Below are positions 20,250-28,487 of a stretch of DNA of 64,000 bases, one piece after another; within the stretch, counting starts at the first letter, position 1, and the number at the start of each line of letters is the position of its first letter. The translations under genes were made by a program, and so were the position numbers. Source of the DNA: AP-15 sp963775875 (lineage in GTDB: Bacteria; Pseudomonadota; Alphaproteobacteria; ATCC43930; CGMCC-115725); contig CAVZKP010000020.1 in the NCBI GenBank assembly GCA_963775875.1, positions 62,001-126,000 of the forward strand, given 5' to 3'. Under the pieces are notes generated by a model, which was given only the letters and a program-made list of their open reading frames with translations, had not been told where the DNA came from and ran no database searches.

Positions 20250-21603
20250 TTAACCGGTCGGCTGCGGTCTCAGTTCGCTGCGCCGCGGGACAATTATCGG
20301 AACCCTACCGGCAATGGCAGCCGGATCACGGGTTGCGATTTGGGCGGCAAGGATGCGCCGCGCTGCCGCCGCCATAATCACCAGGGCGTAGAAGCCGTCA
20401 AACATCGCCTGGGTCGCGAACGATCCTCCGGCGCAATACCCGATCAGAGACGCCTGGATCACCCGTCCGAGGTTGTTCGCCCATAAGAGGTCCGGATCTC
20501 CCGTCGAGCTTCGCACCAGCCAGCGCGCATCAACAGCGGTGCTGATCAGGATGGCGACAAAGATCCCGAGCCCGACAAAGCCGTGATCGCCGAGCATCTC
20601 GAACCAGTTGCTGTGTGGCGCGCGTGGCTTCACCATCGGCGGCAGGCCGCTGTCCCAAAGCTGCCGGTTCACCGAATTCGGATCGTAGGACCAATGAAAG
20701 CCGCCGCCGGTGATCGGGTGCGTCAACGCCATGTGCCATGCGAGATGCCACATATAGATCCTGGTTTCCGCCGATGAGTTTCTGCTGGTAGGTCTCGATG
20801 GTTCCCATCCGCTCGAACCATTTCTCCGGGGCGAAGCTCCATACCCCGAGCACGGCAAGGCCGATCAGCGACGCCATCGCGAATTTCCGCCGCGAGCGCC
20901 ACCACAGCATGGCGCCCATGGCGCACAGCGCGACCAGAGCGCCGCGCGAATAGGTAAGGATATCACCCAGAAAGGTGAGCCCGATCAGGACCAGGAACGG
21001 CCATTTCATAAATGGCTGGCGATATCTGTCGCGCAGGTAGAACAGCAGCGGCAGGATCATCGTCAGCGCCACCCCCAAATCGTTGTTGTCGCCGATCATG
21101 GAGCCCGGTGGGCCGTAGATGCGGCTTGTCCCGCCGGTCAGCAGCAGCGAGGCCAACCCGCCCTTCACTCCATAAAAGGCGATCGATAGTGCGCAAACGG
21201 CAATCAGCTGGTCGAGCCGCTGGCGCGTCGTCGTCAGCGTGTAGGCAACAACTGTCATAAACAGCATTTTCTCGCTGAGCTGCCATTTTTGAAAGATCTG
21301 GTCAGGCGGTCCACTGCCATGTAGCGATGTTACCGAAATCCAGATTGCCAGAATTGCGATCAGCACGGTCGTTTTGCTCACGGGAGGGAATTTTGACTCG
21401 CGCTGAGACAGCAGCCATGACAGCAGCGTCGAGACCGCAACGATGAACGAAAAAGGAATACTGGCAAAGACGCTGTCCCAAATCACGTTCTGGGGGTTCA
21501 TCAGCGCCACCCAGTACCACATCAGGATCCCCCAGAATGGGCCGCTGATAAATATGAACGGGAGCGAAGAGAAGAAGATGATAAATAGAATTATTCCACG
21601 CAT
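20250..21603 (-). pseudogene. Exosortase-A-associated O-antigen ligase/polymerase-like membrane protein, frameshifted
   Basis: A multi-pass membrane protein that matches the exosortase-A-associated O-glycosylation ligase type (Wzy/WaaL-like). It starts MRGIILFIIFFSSLPFIF and has the family-typical FYGVKGGLASLLLTGG, YGPPGSMIGDNNDLGVAL and TYSRGALVALCAMG. Near 20780-20793, just after EKWFERMGTIETYQ, the frame shifts by one base. The rest (ETRIYMWHLAWHMAL, TGGGFHWSYDP, HSNWFEMLGDHGFVGLGIF) is read in another frame to 20250. One extra base explains it. Corrected length is about 450 aa. Base composition is more AT-rich than in neighbours, a sign of transfer. It is convergent with manC. Confidence 0.82.
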
Positions 21604-22038
21604 AGTCGTGTCGCTCCTGATGGGCTTGGGGCGGCGGATTTCAGATACGACAGTTTGGGTGTTTGCAAAATATTCCGTTGGCGGCTTATGCTTCCGGTAA
21701 GATCAAATGTTCGAGCTGAAGGCTAGGCGGCCGGCGCGATGATCGTAGCTGACGCGCCGGAAACGCCGGGATAGGCCGGCAATCGGTCGGTACGGGGCGA
21801 TGACGCCCGGCGCGAGATCGCGGGCGGAGCAGGGATGCCGGCTATCGCCGCGCAATCGGCAGCTTCAGCCGGGCCGCTGCGGCCGCCGCCAGCCGTCGCG
21901 CGATCGTTCGTTCCGCGGCGGGAGACCTCGGTCTGGTCGACCGCGACCAGCCCGGCGAGCGGGACGTATGCGGAGTCAACGGTATTGCGGCCGAAATGAT
22001 TGATGAAGCCGGTCACGGCGGCTCGCCCTATGCCTTAT

Positions 22039-22053
22039 GTTCGTTCTATGTTC
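22039..22053 (-). promoter_or_regulatory. LexA-like SOS box (GTTC-N7-GTTC)
   Basis: GTTC at 22039-22042 and GTTC at 22050-22053 are separated by exactly 7 bp, the alphaproteobacterial LexA pattern. Read on the minus strand it is GAACATAGAACGAAC. No recognisable SOS gene follows on either strand. A match to eight fixed bases is expected by chance about twice in 64 kb on two strands, so the call is weak. Confidence 0.3.
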
Positions 22054-22374
22054 TAACATGCTTCCGGTCGCGCAGCTATAGCGTATTGTGGTTGCACAAC
22101 TATTGAGAAGGCGCCGGGATAAGCCCCGATCAACGGGGAAGCAACGAATTTCCGCTCTACGCTCCTTCACGACATCCGGAGTTTGGTGGACCAGCAAAGC
22201 CCAAAAACCAGCTGCCGAAATGGACCACCTGGGTAAAACCCGCTCCATGATCAACTCGCCGATCTGCGCGCGCAGCTGCTACCTCGCCCTCGCGATCGGA
22301 GGCGGCCGCGCCTCGCAGCCTGGAACGCCATGAACACCGGGCTGTCCCATACGATTACCGGTCAGTGCTTATCG

Positions 22375-22409
22375 GTTCCGGGCTCGCGGGCCGTGGGCTC
22401 GCCCGGAAT
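22375..22409. repeat. REP-like palindrome
   Basis: GTTCCGGGC (22375-22383) and GCCCGGAAT (22401-22409) form a 9-bp stem (one G-T pair) around a GC-rich 17-nt loop, followed by GACGACG. This CCGGGC...GCCCGGAATGACG form resembles extragenic palindromes dispersed in many alphaproteobacterial genomes. It lies in the gene-poor gap. Confidence 0.5.
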
Positions 22410-22486
22410 GACGACGTTTTCGCTATCTCAACAGGCCTTCCGCGGGTCGAGCGATCGGGTAAAGCCCGTCGACCCGGTTGAACGGC

Positions 22487-22597
22487 TCAGGTCTTTGTCG
22501 CCGGCGGCTTGCCCGCCGAGCCCTTGTCCGCTCCCTTTTTTTTCTGCTTGGGCTTCTTGGTCTCCCGGCTCGGCCGTTTCTGCTCCTTGTTGGCCAT
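22487..22597 (-). CDS. Lysine-rich 36-residue conserved small protein
   Basis: A very short gene with ATG at 22597 and a good ribosome site (GGAGG, 6 bp upstream of the ATG), ending with TGA at 22487. The product starts MANKEQKRPSRETKKPKQKK and has 11 Lys and 2 Arg in 36 residues, no Cys and no hydrophobic segment, so it is probably disordered and basic. Alphaproteobacteria have similar small proteins that begin MANKEQ/MANKQ..REAKKPKKEK (from memory, not searched). The function is unknown; nucleic-acid or ribosome association is a guess from charge only. It stands alone upstream of the end of an amidase gene on the same strand. Confidence 0.65.
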   Translation of the reverse strand: MANKEQKRPSRETKKPKQKKKGADKGSAGKPPATKT

Positions 22598-22680
22598 CGG
22601 AACCTCCGTCAGTTTTGATCAGGGCGAATATGCGGCGGATGCCCGCCGATGCAACCGTGGAAGCGCGATCGGCAGAGCTA

Positions 22681-24153
22681 TCATGGTCGCGGCGTCCATT
22701 TCTTGGCCTTGACCGCAGCATCGGCGTGAGATTCGATCTTGTCGAGGCAGGCTTCGAGTTGCGGGGTCGGCCACAGCGCGCCCACGGCCGCCTGGTAGGC
22801 GTGGCACGCCTGCAACACCGCGAGATCGCCAAACAGCGGGCCGGTCACCTGAAGTCCCACCGGTAGGCCGTCGATCGAGCCGCAGGGGATCGAGGCGGAC
22901 GGGTTCTTGGTCAGATTGAATGGCGCGGTATAAGGCATCCAGTCCGAAAAGTTGTTCGGGTTAGGCCGGTCGTCGTCGCGCGGGTCGGCATAGGCCGCCG
23001 GGATCGGCATCGTCGGCGACAGCAGCAAGTCGTAGCGGTCGAAAAACAGCCGCACCGCCTGCCCGAGCGCGGCGCGGCGCCCGACTGCCTCGACATATTG
23101 TTCCTGGGTCACCGCCTCGCCGCGCCGGCACAGCGCGACGAGGCCCGGATCCATAACTGCGACCGCCGCCGCCGGTAGCGAGCGCAGCAATGCCCAGAAC
23201 GCGGCCAGGGCGAGCGGCTCGAATATTCCTTTGGGCGACTGCGGGAAGGGGTCCGCGAGTTCGACGGCAGCGCCGAGTTCGGCGAATACCCGCGCCGCGC
23301 GCTCAATCGCGGCGCGAACCGCCGGCTCCGGCTCGGCAAGGCCCAGGGTCGGCGACAGCGCAATCCTTTTTCCCTTTAGCGAGCTCTCGCGCACCTCCTG
23401 AAGGTAGGCGATGCCGTCATCGGGCAAGCTGTGCCAGTCGCGCGAATCCGACCCCTTCACCGCGTCGAGCATCAGTGCCGCGTCCTCGATCGTCCTCGCC
23501 ATCGGTCCGACATGGGCGACATCGCCAAAGGCCGAAGGCGGGTAGACCGCGACCCGGCCAAATGTCGGCTTCAGCCCGAAAATGCCGCAGAACGCGGCCG
23601 GTATGCGGATCGAGCCGCCCGCATCGGTGCCGACCGCCAGCGGACAGATGCCGGCCAGGACCGCAGCGGCGCTGCCGCCGCTGCTGCCGCCCGGGGTGCG
23701 CTCGAGGTTCCACGGGTTGCGCGTGACCCCGCTCAACGGCGAGTCGGTCAGCGGCTTCCAGCCGAATTCCGGGGTCGTCGTCTTGCCGAACAGCACCGCC
23801 CCGTGGGCGCGCAATCTTGCGGTGATCGGCGAATCCTCGTTCCATTCCTGGTTCGGATCAATCGTCCGCGAGCCGACCAGGCGCGGCCAGCCGCGGGTCA
23901 GCACCGTATCCTTGATCGCCACCGGCACGCCGTCGAGCAAGCCCTGCGGCGCGCCCTTTTGCCAGCGCGCCTCGGATGCCCGCGCGGAGGCCATCGCCGC
24001 CTCGGGATCGTACAGTACAAAGGCGTTGACCCTCGCTTCGTAGCGTTCCAGGCGGCGCAGGGTTTCGCTGACCGCCTCGACGGGTGACAAGCTTTTGGCG
24101 CGGTAGCGCGCTATCAGCCGGGTCGCCGGCATGAAGGCGAGATCGTCGTTCAT
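22681..24153 (-). CDS. Amidase signature family hydrolase
   Basis: A 490-aa amidase that hydrolyses C-N amide bonds with a Ser-cisSer-Lys triad. All three residues are present: Lys81 in PVAIKDTVLT, the cis-Ser of PGGSSGGSAAA (157-158) and the nucleophile Ser181 in GTDAGGSIRIP. Further typical motifs are FGKTTTPEFGWK and GLKPTFGRV. The substrate cannot be told; GatA is excluded by context and by divergence in the C-terminal third. It is 10 bp downstream of the tandem hydroxyacid dehydrogenases in the same direction, so it probably belongs to that catabolic operon. Confidence 0.93.
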   Translation of the reverse strand: MNDDLAFMPATRLIARYRAKSLSPVEAVSETLRRLERYEARVNAFVLYDPEAAMASARASEARWQKGAPQGLLDGVPVAIKDTVLTRGWPRLVGSRTIDPNQEWNEDSPITARLRAHGAVLFGKTTTPEFGWKPLTDSPLSGVTRNPWNLERTPGGSSGGSAAAVLAGICPLAVGTDAGGSIRIPAAFCGIFGLKPTFGRVAVYPPSAFGDVAHVGPMARTIEDAALMLDAVKGSDSRDWHSLPDDGIAYLQEVRESSLKGKRIALSPTLGLAEPEPAVRAAIERAARVFAELGAAVELADPFPQSPKGIFEPLALAAFWALLRSLPAAAVAVMDPGLVALCRRGEAVTQEQYVEAVGRRAALGQAVRLFFDRYDLLLSPTMPIPAAYADPRDDDRPNPNNFSDWMPYTAPFNLTKNPSASIPCGSIDGLPVGLQVTGPLFGDLAVLQACHAYQAAVGALWPTPQLEACLDKIESHADAAVKAKKWTPRP

Positions 24154-24163
24154 GCTGGTCCTC

Positions 24164-25135
24164 TCAGGTCGTGGCGACGATGTTGGATAACGGCTCGCCG
24201 CGTACGAAGCGGTCGATATTGCGCGCCACCTCGCGCGAGCGCCGCTCGATCGTCTCTTCGGTCCGAGGCGAGCAATGTGGCGTCATGATAACGTTCGGCA
24301 AGTCCTGGAACGGGTGCCGCGATGGGCGTGGCTCGGGCTCCTGCGCATTCGGATAACGCCACCAGGTATCGAGCGCCGCACCACCGATGGTGCCGTCGCG
24401 CAAGGCCTGGTACAGCGCGTCCTCATCGGCAATCGGACCGCGCGCCAGATTAATCAGAAAGGCATCGCGCTTCATCGCGGCGAGCCGGCGCCGGTCGATC
24501 AGCCCAGTGGTTTCGGGAGTGAGCGCACAGCTCAATACGACGATGTCGCATTGGCCGAGCATCTGGTCGAGTTCGGACAGTGGAAAAATTCGCTCGACCG
24601 AGGGCGGCGTTTCCCGCGGGGTGCGGTTGGCAACCAGCACCCGGCAGCCGAGCGCCGCGGCACGCCGGGCAACTTCCCGCCCGATATGGCCGAGCCCGAC
24701 GAGACCAACGGTCCGGCCGCTGATCTCGCCCCGCGGCGGACCGCCCGCAATCGGGCTCCAATACCACGATCCAGCCCGGAACGAGGTGGCGATGTCGAAC
24801 AGACGATGCCGCCAGGCCAGCATCATCATGACCGCGAATTCACCAAGAGCCGCCTCGTGGCCATAGGCGTTGCAGAGGGTGACGCCTTTTGGCAGGGCCG
24901 CTCGATCGACGCCGTCGGTGCCGGCGAGCGGCACCTGGAGCAGCCGCAGCCTCGGGGCTGGCGGGTACCCGTTCGCCCACGCGCCGGTCAGCACGATGTC
25001 GGCATCGGCGAGCGGCGCGGCCAGGCGGGCCGGATCGCCGTCGTCGACAATTTCGGTGCGGACGTCCTCGGTGATGAAGCCGGTGATCGGCGCCGCCTGC
25101 GAGGTGGCGAGCTTGCCCAGAAATACCGCCTTCAC
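24164..25135 (-). CDS. D-2-hydroxyacid dehydrogenase (NAD-binding), tandem copy 2
   Basis: A 323-aa member of the D-isomer-specific 2-hydroxyacid dehydrogenase family, which reduces 2-keto acids or oxidises D-2-hydroxy acids with NAD(P). The Rossmann motif GLVGLGHIGREVA, the substrate Arg in NLARGPIADED and the catalytic His in MTPHCSP are present. The position of the usual catalytic Glu (DVFxxEP) is occupied by Tyr (ALDTWWRYP). I start it at GTG 25135 because VKAVFLGK aligns with the start of its neighbour copy; ATG 25180 is an alternative. A 12-codon frame with a GGAGG site ends by overlapping this GTG (GTGA). Confidence 0.88.
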   Translation of the reverse strand: MKAVFLGKLATSQAAPITGFITEDVRTEIVDDGDPARLAAPLADADIVLTGAWANGYPPAPRLRLLQVPLAGTDGVDRAALPKGVTLCNAYGHEAALGEFAVMMMLAWRHRLFDIATSFRAGSWYWSPIAGGPPRGEISGRTVGLVGLGHIGREVARRAAALGCRVLVANRTPRETPPSVERIFPLSELDQMLGQCDIVVLSCALTPETTGLIDRRRLAAMKRDAFLINLARGPIADEDALYQALRDGTIGGAALDTWWRYPNAQEPEPRPSRHPFQDLPNVIMTPHCSPRTEETIERRSREVARNIDRFVRGEPLSNIVATT

Positions 25136-25166
25136 CGGGGCACCATCGGACAGGTGGTGGAACGCA

Positions 25167-26153
25167 TCATGCCCCTCCATTCGTGGCGACGAGGTTGACC
25201 AAAGGCTCGCCGCGAACAAAGCGGCCGATATTGTCGGCAATCTCATCCCAGCGCCGCCGGACCATCCCGGCAGTCCAGCCGGAATTGTGCGGCGTCACGA
25301 TGACGTTCGGCAATTCATGAAACGGGTGTCGCGAGCCGCGGCGATCGGGTGCAGCTGGGTCCGGGTACTGCCACCACACATCGAGCGCCGCGCCGCCGAT
25401 GGAGCGGTCGCGCAGGGCGGCGTAGATCGCATCCTCATCGACTACCTGGCCGCGCGCGATGTTGATCAGGAAGGCGGTCGGCTTCATCAGCGCCAGCCGC
25501 CGCGCATCGATCAGCCCGGTGGTCTCCGGGCCGAGCGCGGTGCACAGCGCCACGGTGTCGCATTCGGGCAGCATTTGATCGAGCTCGGCTAGCGGATAGA
25601 CCCGTTCAACCTCGGCCTCCGGGTCGCGCGGCGTGCGATTGGCGGCGAGGATGCGACAGCCAAACGGGGCCGCGCGGCGCGCCACCTCGCGCCCTACCCG
25701 CCCGTAGCCGACGATGCCGAGCGTGCTGCCGCGCACCTCCCCGTGAGGCACGCCGCTTTCCACCCAGCTGGTGCGCCAAGAGCCGCGCTCACGAAACTCG
25801 CCCGAGATCTCGAACAGCCGGTGGTGCAGGGCCAACATCACCATGACGATATATTCGGCGATCGCGGTCTCGTGGCCGAAGGCGTTGCACACCGTCACCC
25901 CGGCTGGAAGCGCCGCGAGGTCGAACAAATCGACGCCGGTCGCGACCGATTGCACTAGCCGCACCTTCGGCGCCGGTGGATAGTCGGCGCGCCAGTGATT
26001 GCTGACGAGGATGTCGGCATCGGCGGCGGCCGCGGGCAGGAGAGCGCGCTCGATCGGGTCGCCGAGGATTTCGATCGCCAGCCCGGCCGGCAGCTCGGCT
26101 TTGATCCCTTCGGCCGTGTCGGCGGCCACCCCGCCGAGAAACAGCGCCTTCAC
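25167..26153 (-). CDS. D-2-hydroxyacid dehydrogenase (NAD-binding), tandem copy 1
   Basis: A 328-aa paralogue of the next gene, similar over its whole length, so the pair arose by tandem duplication. It has the NAD motif GIVGYGRVGREVARR, the Arg of INIARGQVVDED and the His of VTPHNSG. As in the other copy, the catalytic-Glu position reads ALDVWWQYP. The GTG start at 26153 overlaps the stop of a small upstream gene (GTGA), implying translational coupling. The copies have diverged in their N-terminal substrate domains, so they may act on different acids. Confidence 0.9.
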   Translation of the reverse strand: MKALFLGGVAADTAEGIKAELPAGLAIEILGDPIERALLPAAAADADILVSNHWRADYPPAPKVRLVQSVATGVDLFDLAALPAGVTVCNAFGHETAIAEYIVMVMLALHHRLFEISGEFRERGSWRTSWVESGVPHGEVRGSTLGIVGYGRVGREVARRAAPFGCRILAANRTPRDPEAEVERVYPLAELDQMLPECDTVALCTALGPETTGLIDARRLALMKPTAFLINIARGQVVDEDAIYAALRDRSIGGAALDVWWQYPDPAAPDRRGSRHPFHELPNVIVTPHNSGWTAGMVRRRWDEIADNIGRFVRGEPLVNLVATNGGA

Positions 26154-26431
26154 GCTGGAAACCCATGACTGGTGTGGAGATCCTCGCGACCGCGCGGCAT
26201 TTGGCGGGAGGTCGCTTTGCTGTCGAGCGAGGCAAGGAAAATGGTCGGGACCCAGGGCGGCGGATGGCCTTCCCGGCGTTCTTCGTGCCGGCGTTCGTGG
26301 TTGGTGAGCGGGGCTTCGGCGCGACCGGGTCGCGGGCTTGCGGCAGCGTTCGTTTCGCTGGCCTCGCGACGCAACTCCTTGACGCGTTCCTGGATCGTCG
26401 TGAAATCATCGGCGGCGCGGGGTCGGGTCAC
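26150..26431 (-). CDS. Small uncharacterised protein coupled to the dehydrogenase
   Basis: A 93-aa protein with GTG start at 26431 behind GGAGGCGAT. The first third (TRPRAADDFTTIQERVKELRRE) is a charged helix of a kind I have seen in small hypothetical proteins of alphaproteobacteria; the rest is basic and Pro-rich and ends HTSHGFPA. Its stop overlaps the GTG of the hydroxyacid dehydrogenase. No domain or transmembrane segment is seen, and the function is unknown. The frame is open further upstream on this strand, but only this part looks like protein. Confidence 0.5.
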   Translation of the reverse strand: MTRPRAADDFTTIQERVKELRREASETNAAASPRPGRAEAPLTNHERRHEERREGHPPPWVPTIFLASLDSKATSRQMPRGREDLHTSHGFPA

Positions 26432-26567
26432 ATCGCCTCCTAGAATTATGCGGGTGCTGGTGCGGTGCCGGCCAGCTATGTTTCGGGGCTGCTCGATTGC
26501 ATAGTGCTGAAGCGGCCCAAAACCGGCAAGAGTTCGGCATAGGCCACGATCCGGGGAGCGATGCGCA

Positions 26568-27410
26568 ATGCCCAATCCGCCGATGCTGTCGCGCCCGATC
26601 CCGTCGACCGGCGAGATGATGCCGGTTGTCGGCCTGGGCACCTGGCCGGTGTTCGATGTCGGCACCGGCGAGGGGGCAAGGCGGCCGTTGCGCGAGGTCG
26701 TGCGCCTGCTGCTCGATGCCGGCGGGCGGATCATCGACTGCTCGCCGATGTACGGCCGGGCCGAGGCGGCGACCGGCGACCTGCTGACCGATTTGCAGGC
26801 ACGGCCGCGCGCCTTTCTCGCAACCAAGGTGTGGACGACCGGCCGCGATAACGGCATCGCGCAGATGAAGCGCTCGGCGACGCTGCTACGTGCCGAAATC
26901 ATCGATTTGATGCAGATCCACAACCTCGTCGATTGGCGCACCCATCTGGCGACGCTGCGGCGGATGAAGGAGCAGGGGAGCATCCGCTATCTCGGCATCA
27001 CCCATTATACCGACCGGGCGCTCGGCGACCTCGCGCATATCCTCGACAGCGAGCCCGGCATCGATTTTGTTCAATGCGGCTATTCCCTGGCGGCGCGGGC
27101 GGCCGAGCGCGAATTGCTGCCGGTCGCAGCGGCGCGCGGGGTAGCCGTCATCGTCAACCAGCCGCTCGGCCAAGGCCGGCTGTTGCGCCGGGTGCGCGGG
27201 CACGGCCTTCCCGACTGGGCCCAGGAATTCGACTGCGCGAGCTGGACCCAGCTGCTGCTCAAATACATCCTGGCCGAGCCGGCAGTGACCTGCGTGATCC
27301 CGGCAACGCGCAACCCCGAGCACATGCAGGACAATCTCGCCGCCGGCTTCGGCCGTCTCCCCGATCGCGAGCATCGGCGGCGGATCCGGGCGTTGTGGGA
27401 CGAGGGCTAG
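26568..27410 (+). CDS. Aldo/keto reductase
   Basis: A 280-aa (alpha/beta)8 oxidoreductase that uses NADPH. The catalytic tetrad is visible: Asp57 (RIIDCSP), Tyr62 (MYGRAE), Lys87 (LATKVWT) and His118 (MQIHNL). The C-terminal cofactor segment reads CVIPATRNPEHMQDNLAA. No Tat or Sec signal is present, so it acts in the cytoplasm. It is divergent from the dehydrogenase group and precedes two flavin oxidoreductase genes in the same direction. The substrate is unknown; a small ketone or aldehyde from the local catabolic block is likely. Confidence 0.92.
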   Translation: MPNPPMLSRPIPSTGEMMPVVGLGTWPVFDVGTGEGARRPLREVVRLLLDAGGRIIDCSPMYGRAEAATGDLLTDLQARPRAFLATKVWTTGRDNGIAQMKRSATLLRAEIIDLMQIHNLVDWRTHLATLRRMKEQGSIRYLGITHYTDRALGDLAHILDSEPGIDFVQCGYSLAARAAERELLPVAAARGVAVIVNQPLGQGRLLRRVRGHGLPDWAQEFDCASWTQLLLKYILAEPAVTCVIPATRNPEHMQDNLAAGFGRLPDREHRRRIRALWDEG

Positions 27411-27552
27411 CCGCCGCCCGACAAGAAGGTCGACGCGCGCTCGACCGCTTGCGAAGATCGCGCGGCCAGCAATCTTCGGGGAGCGACGGAAAATGGATTC
27501 AGCTACTCTCAGCCGCACCCTCCTCCCCTCCAGGTCGGCGGCGGCCTAGGCG

Positions 27553-28464
27553 ATGCCCGCACAATTGCCTGCGCTCAATCTGGTGGCGATACCCGGTCGG
27601 CGGCGCGCTACTCTCGACGTCGCGCGCGAGATCGAGCGGCGGGGCTTTGCCGGGATCTCGGTCTCGAGCCAGTACAGCAACATCTCCCAATGCCTGGGCT
27701 TGGCGTTTACCACCGAGCGCATTCCATTCGCCACCGCGATCGCACCGATCTACGCCGCAACCCCGGAAGAATTCGCCCACGCCGCCGCCTATCTGCACGA
27801 GGTGTCCGGCGGGCGCTTCCAGTTCGGCATTGGCGTAGCCCATGCCCCGGCGCTTCAACGTATGGGAGTGACGCCGGGCCGGCCACTCGCCGATATTCGC
27901 GCCTTTGTCGCCAAGATCCGTTCCTACGAGGGGATCGGCGCGTTGCCGCCGATCATTCTCGCGGCGCTGCGCCGGCGCATGGTGGCGCTTTCGGCCGAGA
28001 TCGCCGACGGCCTGGTTTTCGCCAATGCCAGCCGCTCGCATATGGCCACATCATTGGCCGCTCTTCCCGCCGCCAGGCGGGACGATCCGAACTTCTTTAT
28101 CGGCAACCGCATTCGCACCTGCATCAGCGAAGACGAGGCTGAAGCCAAGGCGGTATTGCGGCGCACGGTGACGAATTATGCGCTGATGCCGAACTACCGG
28201 AATTACTGGAAGGAAGCCGGTTGGGTCGAGGAGATGACCGCGATCGAAACCGCCGTCGCCGATGGGCGCACCGACCAGATCGGTAAATACCTTCCCGATC
28301 GCTGGCTCGCCGACATCGCGCTGTTCGGCTCGGCGGCAAAGGTGCGCGACGGCGTCGAGGCTTGGCGCGCGGCCGGGATCCGCACCCCGATCCTGGTGCC
28401 GCTCTCCGCAGATGGCGACCAGCACACCGCGTTGCGCCAGGTGTTCGGCGCATTCGCCGACTGA
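27553..28464 (+). CDS. LLM class flavin-dependent oxidoreductase
   Basis: A 303-aa luciferase-like monooxygenase family protein (F420- or FMN-dependent TIM barrel). Typical segments are AREIERRGFAGISVSSQY, the GGRFQFGIGVAHAP strand-loop that binds flavin phosphate, and the C-terminal GSAAKVRDGVEAWRAAGIRTPIL. The reaction is unknown; relatives oxidise sulfonates, nitrilotriacetate or long-chain compounds, or use F420. A second LLM gene follows after 23 bp, so the two are likely cotranscribed. Confidence 0.88.
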   Translation: MPAQLPALNLVAIPGRRRATLDVAREIERRGFAGISVSSQYSNISQCLGLAFTTERIPFATAIAPIYAATPEEFAHAAAYLHEVSGGRFQFGIGVAHAPALQRMGVTPGRPLADIRAFVAKIRSYEGIGALPPIILAALRRRMVALSAEIADGLVFANASRSHMATSLAALPAARRDDPNFFIGNRIRTCISEDEAEAKAVLRRTVTNYALMPNYRNYWKEAGWVEEMTAIETAVADGRTDQIGKYLPDRWLADIALFGSAAKVRDGVEAWRAAGIRTPILVPLSADGDQHTALRQVFGAFAD

Positions 28465-28487
28465 ATTCAGAGGGAAAGGAACCGCCT

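Larger units (their letters stand above)
21604..22486. other. Gene-poor interval (about 880 bp)
   Basis: No convincing gene was found between the O-antigen ligase start and the 36-residue Lys-rich gene. A 97-codon frame on the minus strand (21723-22016, GTG start) begins 23 bp past a LexA-like box. It matches nothing I recognise and soon turns into low-complexity Ala/Pro/Arg, so I do not call it. The interval also holds a REP-like palindrome at 22375-22409. Base composition is mixed and it looks like remnant DNA. Confidence 0.5.

Noticed and set aside
21723..22016. 97-codon frame on the minus strand after the LexA-like box
   Set aside because: The first 30 residues could be protein, but the rest is Ala/Pro/Arg low-complexity and nothing is recognised; noted only in the gap entry.
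22330..22866. 178-codon frame on the plus strand at the end of the gap
   Set aside because: It overlaps the amidase and the 36-residue gene on the other strand and its product is Ser/Pro low-complexity.
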